A stretch of DNA of 28,351 bases from Oceanospirillaceae bacterium (GTDB lineage Bacteria > Pseudomonadota > Gammaproteobacteria > Pseudomonadales > Balneatricaceae). The stretch spans positions 1 through 28,351 of the forward strand of contig JAGSHA010000009.1 of NCBI GenBank assembly GCA_023954795.1, in the 5' to 3' direction. Position numbers and translations under genes: made by a program. Under the pieces are notes generated by a model. The model was not told the origin of the DNA, did not search any database, and was given only the letters and a program-made list of their open reading frames with translations. Positions 1 to 7,349 of the stretch are shown one piece after another. Every line of letters starts with the position of its first letter. Position 1 is the first letter of the stretch.

Positions 1-3000
1 GACGAGCTGCAGACCGAAACCTCGGTGGCAATTGATATCAACCAGCCGATCCTCGCCTCGATCATACAAAAGGCACTGGATGCTGTGACGCCAGAGGAGA
101 GAAAACGGGTCAATCAGTATTGGTTTAATGCGTCTCGCGCCCAGCTGATTGATTTGAGCCCGGATGAGCAAGCCTGGATTCGCGCTCATCCCGTGGTGAA
201 TGCAGGGGGTCTGAAAGACTGGGCGCCCTATGACTTTATCAATGCGGATCAGCGCTACAGAGGGATTATTGCGGACTATTTAGCGCTAATCTCGCGTCGC
301 ACCGGACTGAAGTTCGAAACAACATTGGATGAGTGGGATATCAACCTGCAACGGCTGCAGGATAAACAACTGGATCTGTTGCCGGGGGGCTATAAAACCC
401 CGGAACGTGAAGCCTATGCGCTGTTTTCGGATGCTTACTTCGACATTCTCGATTATTTCTTCGTACATCGGGATCTGAAGCTGGAGACATTGGCTGATCT
501 GGCAGGAAAAACGGTCGCGATTCCCAAAGGTTATGCGCAGGCGGACCGGATCAGACAGCACTTCCCAAAGATAAAGGTGTTGGAAGTGGCAAGCTTCTCC
601 GCTTCGATTGATGCGGTACTGCAGGGCAAAGCGCAGCTGCTGTATGACGGTTACCCGGCGGTTGCCTATGCGCTTGCGAAGCAGGGCATTACTGAAATTG
701 TGCCGTTTCGCTCTACCCGGGGACAGGGGCTGAATACCCTGCATATGATGACCCGCGATGATTATCCGCAGCTGGCGTCGATTATCCAGAAAGCCCTCAA
801 TAGCATCTCTCAGGCTGAGAAACAGGCGATTTATCAGACGTGGGTGCAGGGGTTCATTCTGGAAGAACTGAACGCCGTTGATCTTGCGCTGACCCCAGAT
901 GAGCAGCGTTGGTTAGTCAGCAATAGACAGATCCGTTTTACCGGCTTGCCGCAATCGATGCCGTTTGAGATGAACCGTAACGGTCATCATGTGGGGATTG
1001 TCGCGGAATATCTGAAGCAGGTTGAGGCGTCGATCCCGGTGAACTTCACCTATCTGCCTGCGGACAACGTATCGCAGATGATGGCGATTGCGGCGCAGCA
1101 GCAGGTGGAGGTGGTGTCCTCTTTTCAGGGGGATGACCGACTGACGCAGGATTACCGTGCCACTGTGCCGTACGCGACTGCGCCGGTGGTGGTCCTGATG
1201 AAGCAGCAGGCGTTTGTGAATGAGCTGGCCGATATTGCCGATGCACATATCGCGCTGGTGGAGGGCTCAGGCTATTCGCAACAGCTCAAAACGGAGTACC
1301 CCGACGCGAAGTTTGTCCGCGCGCGTAATGCGACACAAGCGTTAATGATGCTGGAGAAAGGCACCGTCCAGGCGACGGTACTGCCGATGCCACAAGCCCG
1401 CTACCTGCTGAAAACCCAGAATGTGCACTCGATCAATATCGTCGGTAAAACACACGTCAATCAGGCGTTGGCCCTCTACGTGAATAAATCCCGCCCCGCA
1501 CTATATAGTCTGCTTGATAAGGCCTTGAGTCATATCGATCAGACACAAGGGCCGGTGATTTCAGCCAAGTGGAGCAAGCTTGAGTTCGCCAAGCAGACGG
1601 ACTACTGGCTGATTGTGCAGGTGGTGACAGTATTGCTGGTCATCATGGGCATTATCTTCTATTGGAACCTGAAGCTGGCGCGTGAAATTCGCCGTCGTCA
1701 GCAGCTGGAGTCAGAGCTGCGCCAGAGTCAGGCTCAATTGCAGGTGGTGATCGACAATGTGCCTTTACGCATTCTGGTCACTGCGCCGTCGGGGGAGGTC
1801 TTGTCGGCCAACGCAGTGGTATTGCGCGATTTTGGCATCAGCGCAGAGGACGCTCGGCGTAAAAATATTGCCGATTATTACGTCAATGATGACGAGCGGG
1901 CGGCGGTTAAGGAGCAGCTTGCGCGGGAGGGTAAGGTCGAGCAAAAAGTCATTTCTATGCGGGAAGCCAACGGGTCTGTCAGCAATATGATGCTCTCGGT
2001 GATCCCTATCGAATACAACCATCAGCCGGCGTTTCTGTCCTTGTCACTGGACCTCTCGGAACGTATTGAGATGGAACAGCAGTTACAACGCGCCAAAGAA
2101 CAGGCGGAAGCGGCCAATGCTGCGAAGTCTGAATTTCTTGCGAATATGAGCCACGAAATCCGGACACCGATGAATGCCATTCTTGGCTTTACCGAGTTGC
2201 TGCGTGAACAGGTGACTGAACCGCGGTTGCAGGACTTCACCCGAATTATTCAAAACGCAGGTAACTCGCTGCTGCGCCTGATCAACGATATCCTCGACCT
2301 TTCCAAGATTGAAGCGGGCAAGATGGAGCTTTCTCACAGCGCCTGTAACCTGCATGAGATGCTGAAAGAGATTGCTGATATCTTCACGATGAATGTCAGT
2401 AAAAAGGGCATTCAGCTGTATCTGTCCACCGATAACAGTATTCCCGACGCGTTGCTGTTAGATGCGACCCGCCTGCGACAAGTGATTTTTAACCTGATTG
2501 GTAATGCGGTGAAGTTTACCGAACGGGGTCATGTGCGGTTGGCGGCGCTGGCGATTAATCACGATGAGGCACGCAGCAAAATTGATCTGGTGATTCGTGT
2601 GGAAGATACCGGAATGGGAATCGCACCGGACCAGCTGAAAACAATCTTCGACAGTTTTGGCCAGCAGTTTGGGCAAGACAATGAAAAATATGGGGGCACG
2701 GGGCTGGGGTTGAGCATCAGCCAGCGTTTGGTCAGTCTGATGGGGGGGGAGATCGAGGTTGCCAGTCAGCAGGGGCAAGGGACAACGTTTACGGTCACCT
2801 TAAAAGAGGTGGACATTGCCTCGGTACAGGCGCAAAAGAGCCTCAATGCGAGCCTCGCTTTTGACTGCAGTCAGGTCCGCTTCCATCCGGCCACGGTACT
2901 GGTGGTGGATGATGTAGAGGACAATCGGGCGCTGCTGGTACAGAATTTTGCGGACTCACCGTTAACGGTGTACACCGCCGCAGACGGTCATGCTGCGTTG

Positions 3001-3549
3001 GCACAGCTGGAGCAACATGAGATCGATCTGGTGATCATGGATATCCGTATGCCGGGGATGGACGGTTATGACTGTGCAGAACATGTGAAGCAGCGCTGGC
3101 CTGAGTTGCCGGTCATCGCTTTAACCGCATCCGTTATGCAGGATGAGTTCCAGCAGCTGAAGCAGGCTAACTTTGACGCTTACCTGCGCAAGCCGGTATT
3201 AAAAGGTGACCTGTTCCAGACGCTGATGCAGTTTCTGGCACATGATGTAGAGGCGCATGACGCGCCGGCTGAAGCCGGCGGCGTGAGTCTGCGTGCGCAA
3301 GATCTACAGCCGCATGTTTCTCAACTCAAGCAGCACGCTTTCATGTTGTTTCAGCAATCGCAGAAGAGCAACAACATGGACACGATTACCGAGTTTGCTA
3401 AAGCCGTCGCGGATGTGGCGGTCGCCGGGCAGGCCCAAGCACTGGACCGTTATGCCACCTTGTTACTGGAAGCGGTGGATAGCTTTAATATCATGGCAAT
3501 CAAGGTGTTGCTGACAGAATTTGAATCAGCCTGGGCTGATCTGCCCTGA
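1..3549 (+). CDS. BvgS-like hybrid sensor histidine kinase with tandem periplasmic binding domains (5' end missing)
   Basis: The reading frame is open from base 1, so the gene begins upstream and the GTG at 25 is not its start. Counting codons from base 1, the visible protein starts in the tail of one solute-binding (SBP_bac_3/VFT) domain. Two further such domains follow (about 54-285 and 293-530), each opened by a linker of the type L(S/T)PDEQxW. One membrane helix lies at about 535-556 and a PAS-like domain at about 582-690. The HisKA motif NMSHEIRTPMN has its phospho-acceptor at His718. The ATPase has an N-box (NLIGNAVKF) and a G-box (GTGLGLS, about 898). A receiver domain follows with VVDD, phospho-acceptor Asp1014 (IMDIRMPGMDG) and lysine in RKP. 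The last roughly 90 residues are helical and show no clear HPt histidine. By family it should sense a periplasmic ligand and relay phosphate inside the cell. The ligand and partner regulator are unknown, and no regulator gene is adjacent. Confidence 0.93.
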   Translation, partial: DELQTETSVAIDINQPILASIIQKALDAVTPEERKRVNQYWFNASRAQLIDLSPDEQAWIRAHPVVNAGGLKDWAPYDFINADQRYRGIIADYLALISRRTGLKFETTLDEWDINLQRLQDKQLDLLPGGYKTPEREAYALFSDAYFDILDYFFVHRDLKLETLADLAGKTVAIPKGYAQADRIRQHFPKIKVLEVASFSASIDAVLQGKAQLLYDGYPAVAYALAKQGITEIVPFRSTRGQGLNTLHMMTRDDYPQLASIIQKALNSISQAEKQAIYQTWVQGFILEELNAVDLALTPDEQRWLVSNRQIRFTGLPQSMPFEMNRNGHHVGIVAEYLKQVEASIPVNFTYLPADNVSQMMAIAAQQQVEVVSSFQGDDRLTQDYRATVPYATAPVVVLMKQQAFVNELADIADAHIALVEGSGYSQQLKTEYPDAKFVRARNATQALMMLEKGTVQATVLPMPQARYLLKTQNVHSINIVGKTHVNQALALYVNKSRPALYSLLDKALSHIDQTQGPVISAKWSKLEFAKQTDYWLIVQVVTVLLVIMGIIFYWNLKLAREIRRRQQLESELRQSQAQLQVVIDNVPLRILVTAPSGEVLSANAVVLRDFGISAEDARRKNIADYYVNDDERAAVKEQLAREGKVEQKVISMREANGSVSNMMLSVIPIEYNHQPAFLSLSLDLSERIEMEQQLQRAKEQAEAANAAKSEFLANMSHEIRTPMNAILGFTELLREQVTEPRLQDFTRIIQNAGNSLLRLINDILDLSKIEAGKMELSHSACNLHEMLKEIADIFTMNVSKKGIQLYLSTDNSIPDALLLDATRLRQVIFNLIGNAVKFTERGHVRLAALAINHDEARSKIDLVIRVEDTGMGIAPDQLKTIFDSFGQQFGQDNEKYGGTGLGLSISQRLVSLMGGEIEVASQQGQGTTFTVTLKEVDIASVQAQKSLNASLAFDCSQVRFHPATVLVVDDVEDNRALLVQNFADSPLTVYTAADGHAALAQLEQHEIDLVIMDIRMPGMDGYDCAEHVKQRWPELPVIALTASVMQDEFQQLKQANFDAYLRKPVLKGDLFQTLMQFLAHDVEAHDAPAEAGGVSLRAQDLQPHVSQLKQHAFMLFQQSQKSNNMDTITEFAKAVADVAVAGQAQALDRYATLLLEAVDSFNIMAIKVLLTEFESAWADLP

Positions 3550-3586
3550 GGGATGAAAGCGATACGTAGCGTTATTCTGCATTCAT

Positions 3587-3622
3587 AAAAAAGCCCCGTC
3601 GGTAAACCGTACGGGGCTTTTT
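3587..3622. terminator. Bidirectional Rho-independent terminator between the hybrid kinase and ilvA
   Basis: The 7-bp arms GCCCCGT (3593-3599) and ACGGGGC (3611-3617) form a stem, and the short inner complement CGGT/ACCG lies in the loop. Six A precede the stem and five T follow it, so it can terminate transcription in both directions. It sits between the stop codons of two convergent genes, where such an element is expected. Confidence 0.9.
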
Positions 3623-3645
3623 CTCTTGTATGTCGTGAGTGATGC

Positions 3646-5163
3646 TTAGCCAAGAAACAGCTGATAGGCCCGGTTCTCGGTTTCTTCCCAGAAGTTGTAG
3701 CCGATCTCCGCGAGGAAGCTTTCCACTTCGCTACGTTCGCCTTCCGGCACCTGCATACCGACCAGGACGCGTCCGTAAGCTGCACCGTGGTTGCGGTAAT
3801 GGAACATAGAGATATTCCAGCGGCCGCCCAGTGTGCTGAGGAATTTCATCAGTGCGCCCGGACGTTCCGGGAACTCAAAGCGATACACGACTTCGTTTTC
3901 CAGTGACCCCGGTGCGTGACCGCCAACCATATAACGCACGTGCAGCTTGGCGATCTCATTGTCGGTCAGGTCTTCCACTTCTGGCACATGCTCGCGCAGG
4001 TCGTTCAGTAGCGATTCCCGACCACAGCCAGCGGCCTTGGTCTGGATACCGGCAAAGACAATAGCTTCGTTGTCATCGCTATAGCGGTAGTTAAACTCGG
4101 TGATATTGCGCTGCCCCAGCGCTGCGCAAAACGTTTTGAAACTGCCCGGACGTTCGGGGATCTTCGCCGCAATAATCGCCTCGCGGTTTTCACCCAGCTC
4201 TGCCCGTTCGGCGATATGTCGCAGGCGGTCAAAGTTGACGTTAGCGCCGGAATCGATCGCAATCAGGGTTTCATCTGAGCAGTTTTCACGTGCAACATAT
4301 TTCTTCATGCCTGCTACGCCCAATGCACCTGCCGGTTCGCAGATGGAGCGAGTGTCATCGTAGATATCTTTGATGGCCGCACAGATCTCATCGGTATTTA
4401 CCGTGATCACTTCATCCACATATTGGCGTGCGATCTCAAACGTATGCTCACCGATCTGAGCGACCGCGACACCTTCGGCAAAAATGCCCACCTGAGACAA
4501 AGTGACACGCTCGTTGGCTTCCAGCGCTGCCTTCAGACAGGCTGAATCTTCATACTCGACGCCGATAACTTTGACTTCCGGGCGCAGATATTTGATGTAC
4601 ACCGAGATACCTGCAATCAGACCACCGCCGCCAACCGGGACAAAAACCGCATCAATCGGACCACTTTCCTGACGCAGGATCTCCATCGCAATGGTGCCTT
4701 GTCCGGCAATGACGTCCTGATCGTCGTACGGATGTACGTAGACATAACCGTGTTCTTCAACCAGTTTCCGAGAGTGGGCCAGTGCCTGATCAAAGGTGTC
4801 GCCGAAGAGCACAACATTACCGCCCCATGCACGGACATTGTTGACCTTAATGTCGGGTGTGGTTGTTGGCATCACAATGGTGGCGTTCACCCCCATCTTA
4901 TTGGCGGCCATCGCCAGACCTTGTGCATGGTTACCAGCAGAGGCGGCGACCACACCACAGGCGCGCTCTTCTGCGCTCAGCTGATTCATCTTGTTGTAAG
5001 CGCCACGGAGCTTGAACGAGAACACGGGTTGCTCGTCTTCACGCTTGAGCAAAATCTTGTTACCAAGACGCTTCGACAGTGATGGAGCGACTTCCAATGG
5101 AGTTTCAACCGCCACGTCGTAAACACGGGCTTCCAGAATCTTCTTGATATATCGGTGTGCCAT
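3646..5163 (-). CDS. ilvA: Threonine ammonia-lyase (threonine deaminase), biosynthetic
   Basis: This PLP enzyme converts L-threonine to 2-oxobutanoate and ammonia, the first committed step of isoleucine synthesis, in the cytoplasm. From the chosen start the PLP lysine is Lys51 in SFKLRGAYN. The motif SAGNHAQG lies at 75-82 and the glycine loop VGGGG that holds the cofactor phosphate is further on. Two C-terminal ACT-like regulatory segments begin IPERPGSF and FPERPGAL; in this family they carry feedback control by isoleucine and valine. I chose the ATG at 5161-5163 (505 residues) because the protein then begins MAHRYIKKIL and aligns with pseudomonad IlvA. An in-frame ATG at 5229 would add 22 residues that the family lacks. 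Neither start has a good Shine-Dalgarno sequence, so the start is less certain than the identity. It is convergent with the hybrid kinase and divergent from rpiA. Confidence 0.95.
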   Translation of the reverse strand: MAHRYIKKILEARVYDVAVETPLEVAPSLSKRLGNKILLKREDEQPVFSFKLRGAYNKMNQLSAEERACGVVAASAGNHAQGLAMAANKMGVNATIVMPTTTPDIKVNNVRAWGGNVVLFGDTFDQALAHSRKLVEEHGYVYVHPYDDQDVIAGQGTIAMEILRQESGPIDAVFVPVGGGGLIAGISVYIKYLRPEVKVIGVEYEDSACLKAALEANERVTLSQVGIFAEGVAVAQIGEHTFEIARQYVDEVITVNTDEICAAIKDIYDDTRSICEPAGALGVAGMKKYVARENCSDETLIAIDSGANVNFDRLRHIAERAELGENREAIIAAKIPERPGSFKTFCAALGQRNITEFNYRYSDDNEAIVFAGIQTKAAGCGRESLLNDLREHVPEVEDLTDNEIAKLHVRYMVGGHAPGSLENEVVYRFEFPERPGALMKFLSTLGGRWNISMFHYRNHGAAYGRVLVGMQVPEGERSEVESFLAEIGYNFWEETENRAYQLFLG

Positions 5164-5463
5164 AGGGGTATCGGTATCTTGCGGGGGATTTTTGACTGCG
5201 TATTGAGAGAATGGTAAAGGCTCAGGCATCTATGAACAAGCAATAAACAGTGCCAGAGCGCGCTATTTGCGCTTATTCCTGCCTTGATTGGCGTATTTTG
5301 TGCGGACTGATGAACGTTGATTATGGGATAGGGGTAATCCAGTGTTTTTGGATATCCCGCGAAAGTAGTTGTTTTTAGCGCCACCGCTGGCTACAAGCCG
5401 TCGCAATCTGAGCGTATAATTTCCCCAAAATTGGCTTCTTAGATGACTGGGGATGCGTGACGC
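5164..5463. other. Divergent ilvA-rpiA intergenic region
   Basis: About 300 bases with no convincing gene. It must hold the promoters of both neighbours. On the plus strand there is a perfect -10 hexamer for rpiA (5415-5420). On the minus strand CATAAT-like sequence near 5320-5325 is a weak -10 candidate for ilvA without a good -35. I found no leader peptide rich in branched-chain codons, so classical ilv attenuation is not supported here. A 22-residue N-terminal extension of IlvA (to 5229) would fall inside this interval if the longer start were used. Confidence 0.5.
5415..5420 (+). promoter_or_regulatory. Candidate -10 element of the rpiA promoter
   Basis: TATAAT, an exact sigma70 -10 consensus, lies 43 bases before the rpiA start codon and would start transcription near 5426. 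The sequence 16-18 bases upstream (around CTACAAG) is a poor -35 match and there is no TG extension, so only the -10 half is supported by sequence. Confidence 0.45.
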
Positions 5464-6141
5464 ATGACACAAGACGAAATGAAGAAAGCTGTAGGTCAGG
5501 CTGCGGTTGATTACATCAAACCGCGCTTGGGTAAAGACAGCATTGTGGGTGTGGGTACCGGTTCTACCGCTAACTGCTTTATCGACGCATTGGCAGAGAT
5601 CAAGCACTTGTTTGACGGTGCTGTCGCCAGTTCTGAAGCGACCGCGGAACGCCTGCAAGCGCACGGTATTCAGGTATATGACATGAATTCTGTCGCGGAT
5701 ATGGAAGTCTATGTGGATGGTGCAGACGAGTTTGATGACGGTCTGAACCTGATCAAAGGCGGCGGTGGTGCACTGACCCGTGAGAAGATCGTGGCGGCTG
5801 TTGCGAAAGAGTTTGTCTGCATTGTAGACAGCACTAAACACGTTGAGGTGATGGGTGAGTTCCCGCTGCCTGTGGAAGTGATTCCAATGGCACGATCTCA
5901 GGTGGCCCGCGAACTGGTGAAGCTGGATGGCATGCCGGTATGGCGCGAGAATTTTGTTACCGATAACGGCAACGTGATTCTGGATGTACATGACCTGGAG
6001 ATCACCGACCCTAAAGGTCTGGAAGAACACCTGAACAACATCGTGGGTGTAGTCACCAACGGTCTGTTTGCTCAGCGTGGTGCCGATGTCGTGCTGATGG
6101 GGACTGAAGACGGTGTACAGACGATCAAGCTGAACAGCTGA
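5464..6141 (+). CDS. rpiA: Ribose-5-phosphate isomerase A
   Basis: This cytoplasmic enzyme interconverts ribose 5-phosphate and ribulose 5-phosphate in the non-oxidative pentose phosphate pathway. It is 225 residues, close to the 219 of E. coli RpiA. Signature segments are GVGTGSTA (29-36, phosphate-binding loop), DGADE (85-89), and KGGGGALTREK starting at Lys98. Asp85, Asp88, Lys98 and Glu107 line up with the E. coli active-site residues Asp81, Asp84, Lys94 and Glu103, with the catalytic base at Glu107. The ATG at 5464 is preceded by GGGGAT with about nine bases of spacing, a modest ribosome site. It is a single-gene transcript, divergent from ilvA, as in many gammaproteobacteria. Confidence 0.98.
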   Translation: MTQDEMKKAVGQAAVDYIKPRLGKDSIVGVGTGSTANCFIDALAEIKHLFDGAVASSEATAERLQAHGIQVYDMNSVADMEVYVDGADEFDDGLNLIKGGGGALTREKIVAAVAKEFVCIVDSTKHVEVMGEFPLPVEVIPMARSQVARELVKLDGMPVWRENFVTDNGNVILDVHDLEITDPKGLEEHLNNIVGVVTNGLFAQRGADVVLMGTEDGVQTIKLNS

Positions 6142-6154
6142 TCGATTTGACGTA

Positions 6155-6183
6155 ACTGCCTGAACTGCAAGGGTTCAGGCAGT
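6155..6183 (+). terminator. Perfect 11-bp hairpin after rpiA, no U-tract
   Basis: ACTGCCTGAAC (6155-6165) and GTTCAGGCAGT (6173-6183) pair perfectly across a 7-base loop, starting 14 bases after the rpiA stop codon. The sequence after the stem (CTGTGTCTGCGG) has no run of T, so it is not a classical intrinsic terminator. It could act as a 3' end stabiliser, a Rho-associated end or a weak terminator. Confidence 0.55.
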
Positions 6184-6206
6184 CTGTGTCTGCGGTACTA
6201 ATAACA

Positions 6207-6232
6207 AAGCGTAAGAACTAAGCGTAAGAACT
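6207..6232. repeat. Two perfect tandem copies of a 13-base unit
   Basis: The unit AAGCGTAAGAACT occurs at 6207-6219 and again, unchanged and directly adjoining, at 6220-6232. It lies between the rpiA hairpin and the stop codon of the small minus-strand gene. No third copy is seen. It could be a slippage product or a paired binding site; nothing else in the window matches it. Confidence 0.85.
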
Positions 6233-6249
6233 CAGTATCAGAGCTGAGC

Positions 6250-6372
6250 TCAGAACGAAACGTTAGACCAAGCGATGCTTGCAGGCATGGTGATCCAGGC
6301 CAGTGCTACCAGATTAATCAGAATCCAGCCAAAACCAGAACCGTCGCGGAAATTTTCGTCGTGATGTGCCAT
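6250..6372 (-). CDS. 40-residue single-pass membrane protein, function unknown
   Basis: Translation starts at the ATG at 6370-6372, which has a well-placed ribosome site on the minus strand (AAAGGGTGA, about six bases before the ATG). The peptide starts MAHHDENFRDGSGFGW. It has a charged and glycine-rich N-terminus of about 14 residues, then a hydrophobic helix (WILINLVALAWITMPASIAW, about 16-35), and ends SNVSF. The longer 80-residue frame from 6492 adds an arginine-rich stretch with no ribosome site and is less likely. I do not recognise the family. Size, composition and ribosome site argue for a real small inner-membrane protein. It is surrounded by non-coding DNA and is not in an obvious operon. 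Confidence 0.6.
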   Translation of the reverse strand: MAHHDENFRDGSGFGWILINLVALAWITMPASIAWSNVSF

Positions 6373-6692
6373 TGAGTTCACCCTTTCAAATAGATAAAAA
6401 TTGAAAAACTGTGCGCGATTTATAAGCTGGATGCTCCGCATAGAAAGAGTCATCCGCAGCTGACGCGGGAAAACTGTCTCGCTTTCTCTCACGACGTGAC
6501 TGCTGTGTTATTGCTTTCTGTTCCGGTTAGCCGGAATCTTGTATGTGTTTATAAATTGCACAGAACTGTCTTGGAGCGCGATTCTAGCAGGACCGATTTG
6601 CTTTGAGTAGTCCTGAAATTCCCTTGTTTTTTCTAATGATATTTAAGTATTAATACCGGATTTTTTGAGAGAGGACTGGCTCAATCGCTGTG
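6373..6692. other. 320-base intergenic region with no convincing gene
   Basis: This lies upstream of the 40-residue gene and downstream of the 195-residue gene, both on the minus strand. It holds a small hairpin (TTCCGG/CCGGAA, 6521-6536, 4-base loop) and a palindrome GTATTAATAC (6647-6656). On the minus strand a TAGAAT sequence near 6582-6587 could be a -10 box, but no good -35 accompanies it. I see no RNA gene and no open frame with a ribosome site. Confidence 0.5.
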
Positions 6693-7280
6693 TTATCGGC
6701 CGTTCGCATGACACCAGTCGCCCGCCATTTTGCGTAGTAACACCTTGTTTCGTGTCGGGTTATCCCGGCTGCCGTAGGCATTCAAAATGCGCTCAATCCA
6801 CTGTAAAAGGCCTGTCGGCAGTTGATCTCTGCTGGGGTAGGTTGAATGAATCAGAAAGGTCCCTTCCGAGTAGAGCACGCTACTCACATCCCCCGAACGC
6901 ATGTCGACCATAATGAGCGCCTCCTCCATGCCGCCACAGTGATCGCGTGTCCCTTTCATCATCAACTGCTCGTTCACGATACGGATCGGTACAAAACCAC
7001 CGCCGAGATTACGGAACAGGTGTTGAAAGCCAGCACGCCCGAGCATGGTTTGCAGTACTACATGAAGGTAGTCGTCGTACATCGGTTCACGCAGATACTG
7101 GTTGTGATACCGGCGCAGGTGCTGGACGGAATCCGCATCGATAAACAGATCGGGATGATCGTTAAAAGAGAGGAACAACAATTCGTCTGATGCGCTCTGT
7201 TGCTTCAGTTCACTGAGGGTGAGCGCGAAGGCCGAGTGGCAAAAACAGAGGCTGATGAACAGCAGAGCAATCTTTTTCAC
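6693..7280 (-). CDS. Periplasmic protein of unknown function
   Basis: 195 residues starting with GTG at 7278-7280; the minus-strand sequence CAGGGA seven or eight bases upstream is a suitable ribosome site. The N-terminus is a clear Sec signal peptide: KK, a hydrophobic core (IALLFISLCFC), then HSAFA with likely cleavage after residue 19. The mature part (about 176 residues) is soluble-looking and mixed helix/strand. It has two cysteines, Cys115 (DHCGGMEE) and Cys190 near the C-terminus, which could form a disulfide in the periplasm. I do not recognise a named family or catalytic motif. It is divergent from the DUF748 gene 69 bases away, so shared regulation with that envelope protein is possible but unproven. 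No clear terminator follows it. Confidence 0.75.
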   Translation of the reverse strand: MKKIALLFISLCFCHSAFALTLSELKQQSASDELLFLSFNDHPDLFIDADSVQHLRRYHNQYLREPMYDDYLHVVLQTMLGRAGFQHLFRNLGGGFVPIRIVNEQLMMKGTRDHCGGMEEALIMVDMRSGDVSSVLYSEGTFLIHSTYPSRDQLPTGLLQWIERILNAYGSRDNPTRNKVLLRKMAGDWCHANGR

Positions 7281-7349
7281 GTTAGCATCCCTGTATTTTT
7301 TACGATTGGCGTTATGATAGAGAAAGTTGTCTGCTAAGGGATAGATAGG

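Noticed and set aside
25..27. GTG at 25 as the start of the hybrid sensor kinase
   Set aside because: The frame is open to base 1 and the first residues are already the end of a binding domain, so the gene starts upstream of the window.
3852..5082. Open frames on the plus strand across ilvA
   Set aside because: They are antisense shadows of a well-supported conserved gene, with no ribosome sites or recognisable products.
5164..5229. Longer IlvA start at 5229
   Set aside because: The extra 22 residues have no counterpart in family members and no ribosome site; the shorter start aligns better. It cannot be excluded fully.
6373..6492. 80-residue form of the small membrane protein
   Set aside because: The added N-terminus is arginine-rich, lacks a ribosome site and precedes a well-placed ATG with one.
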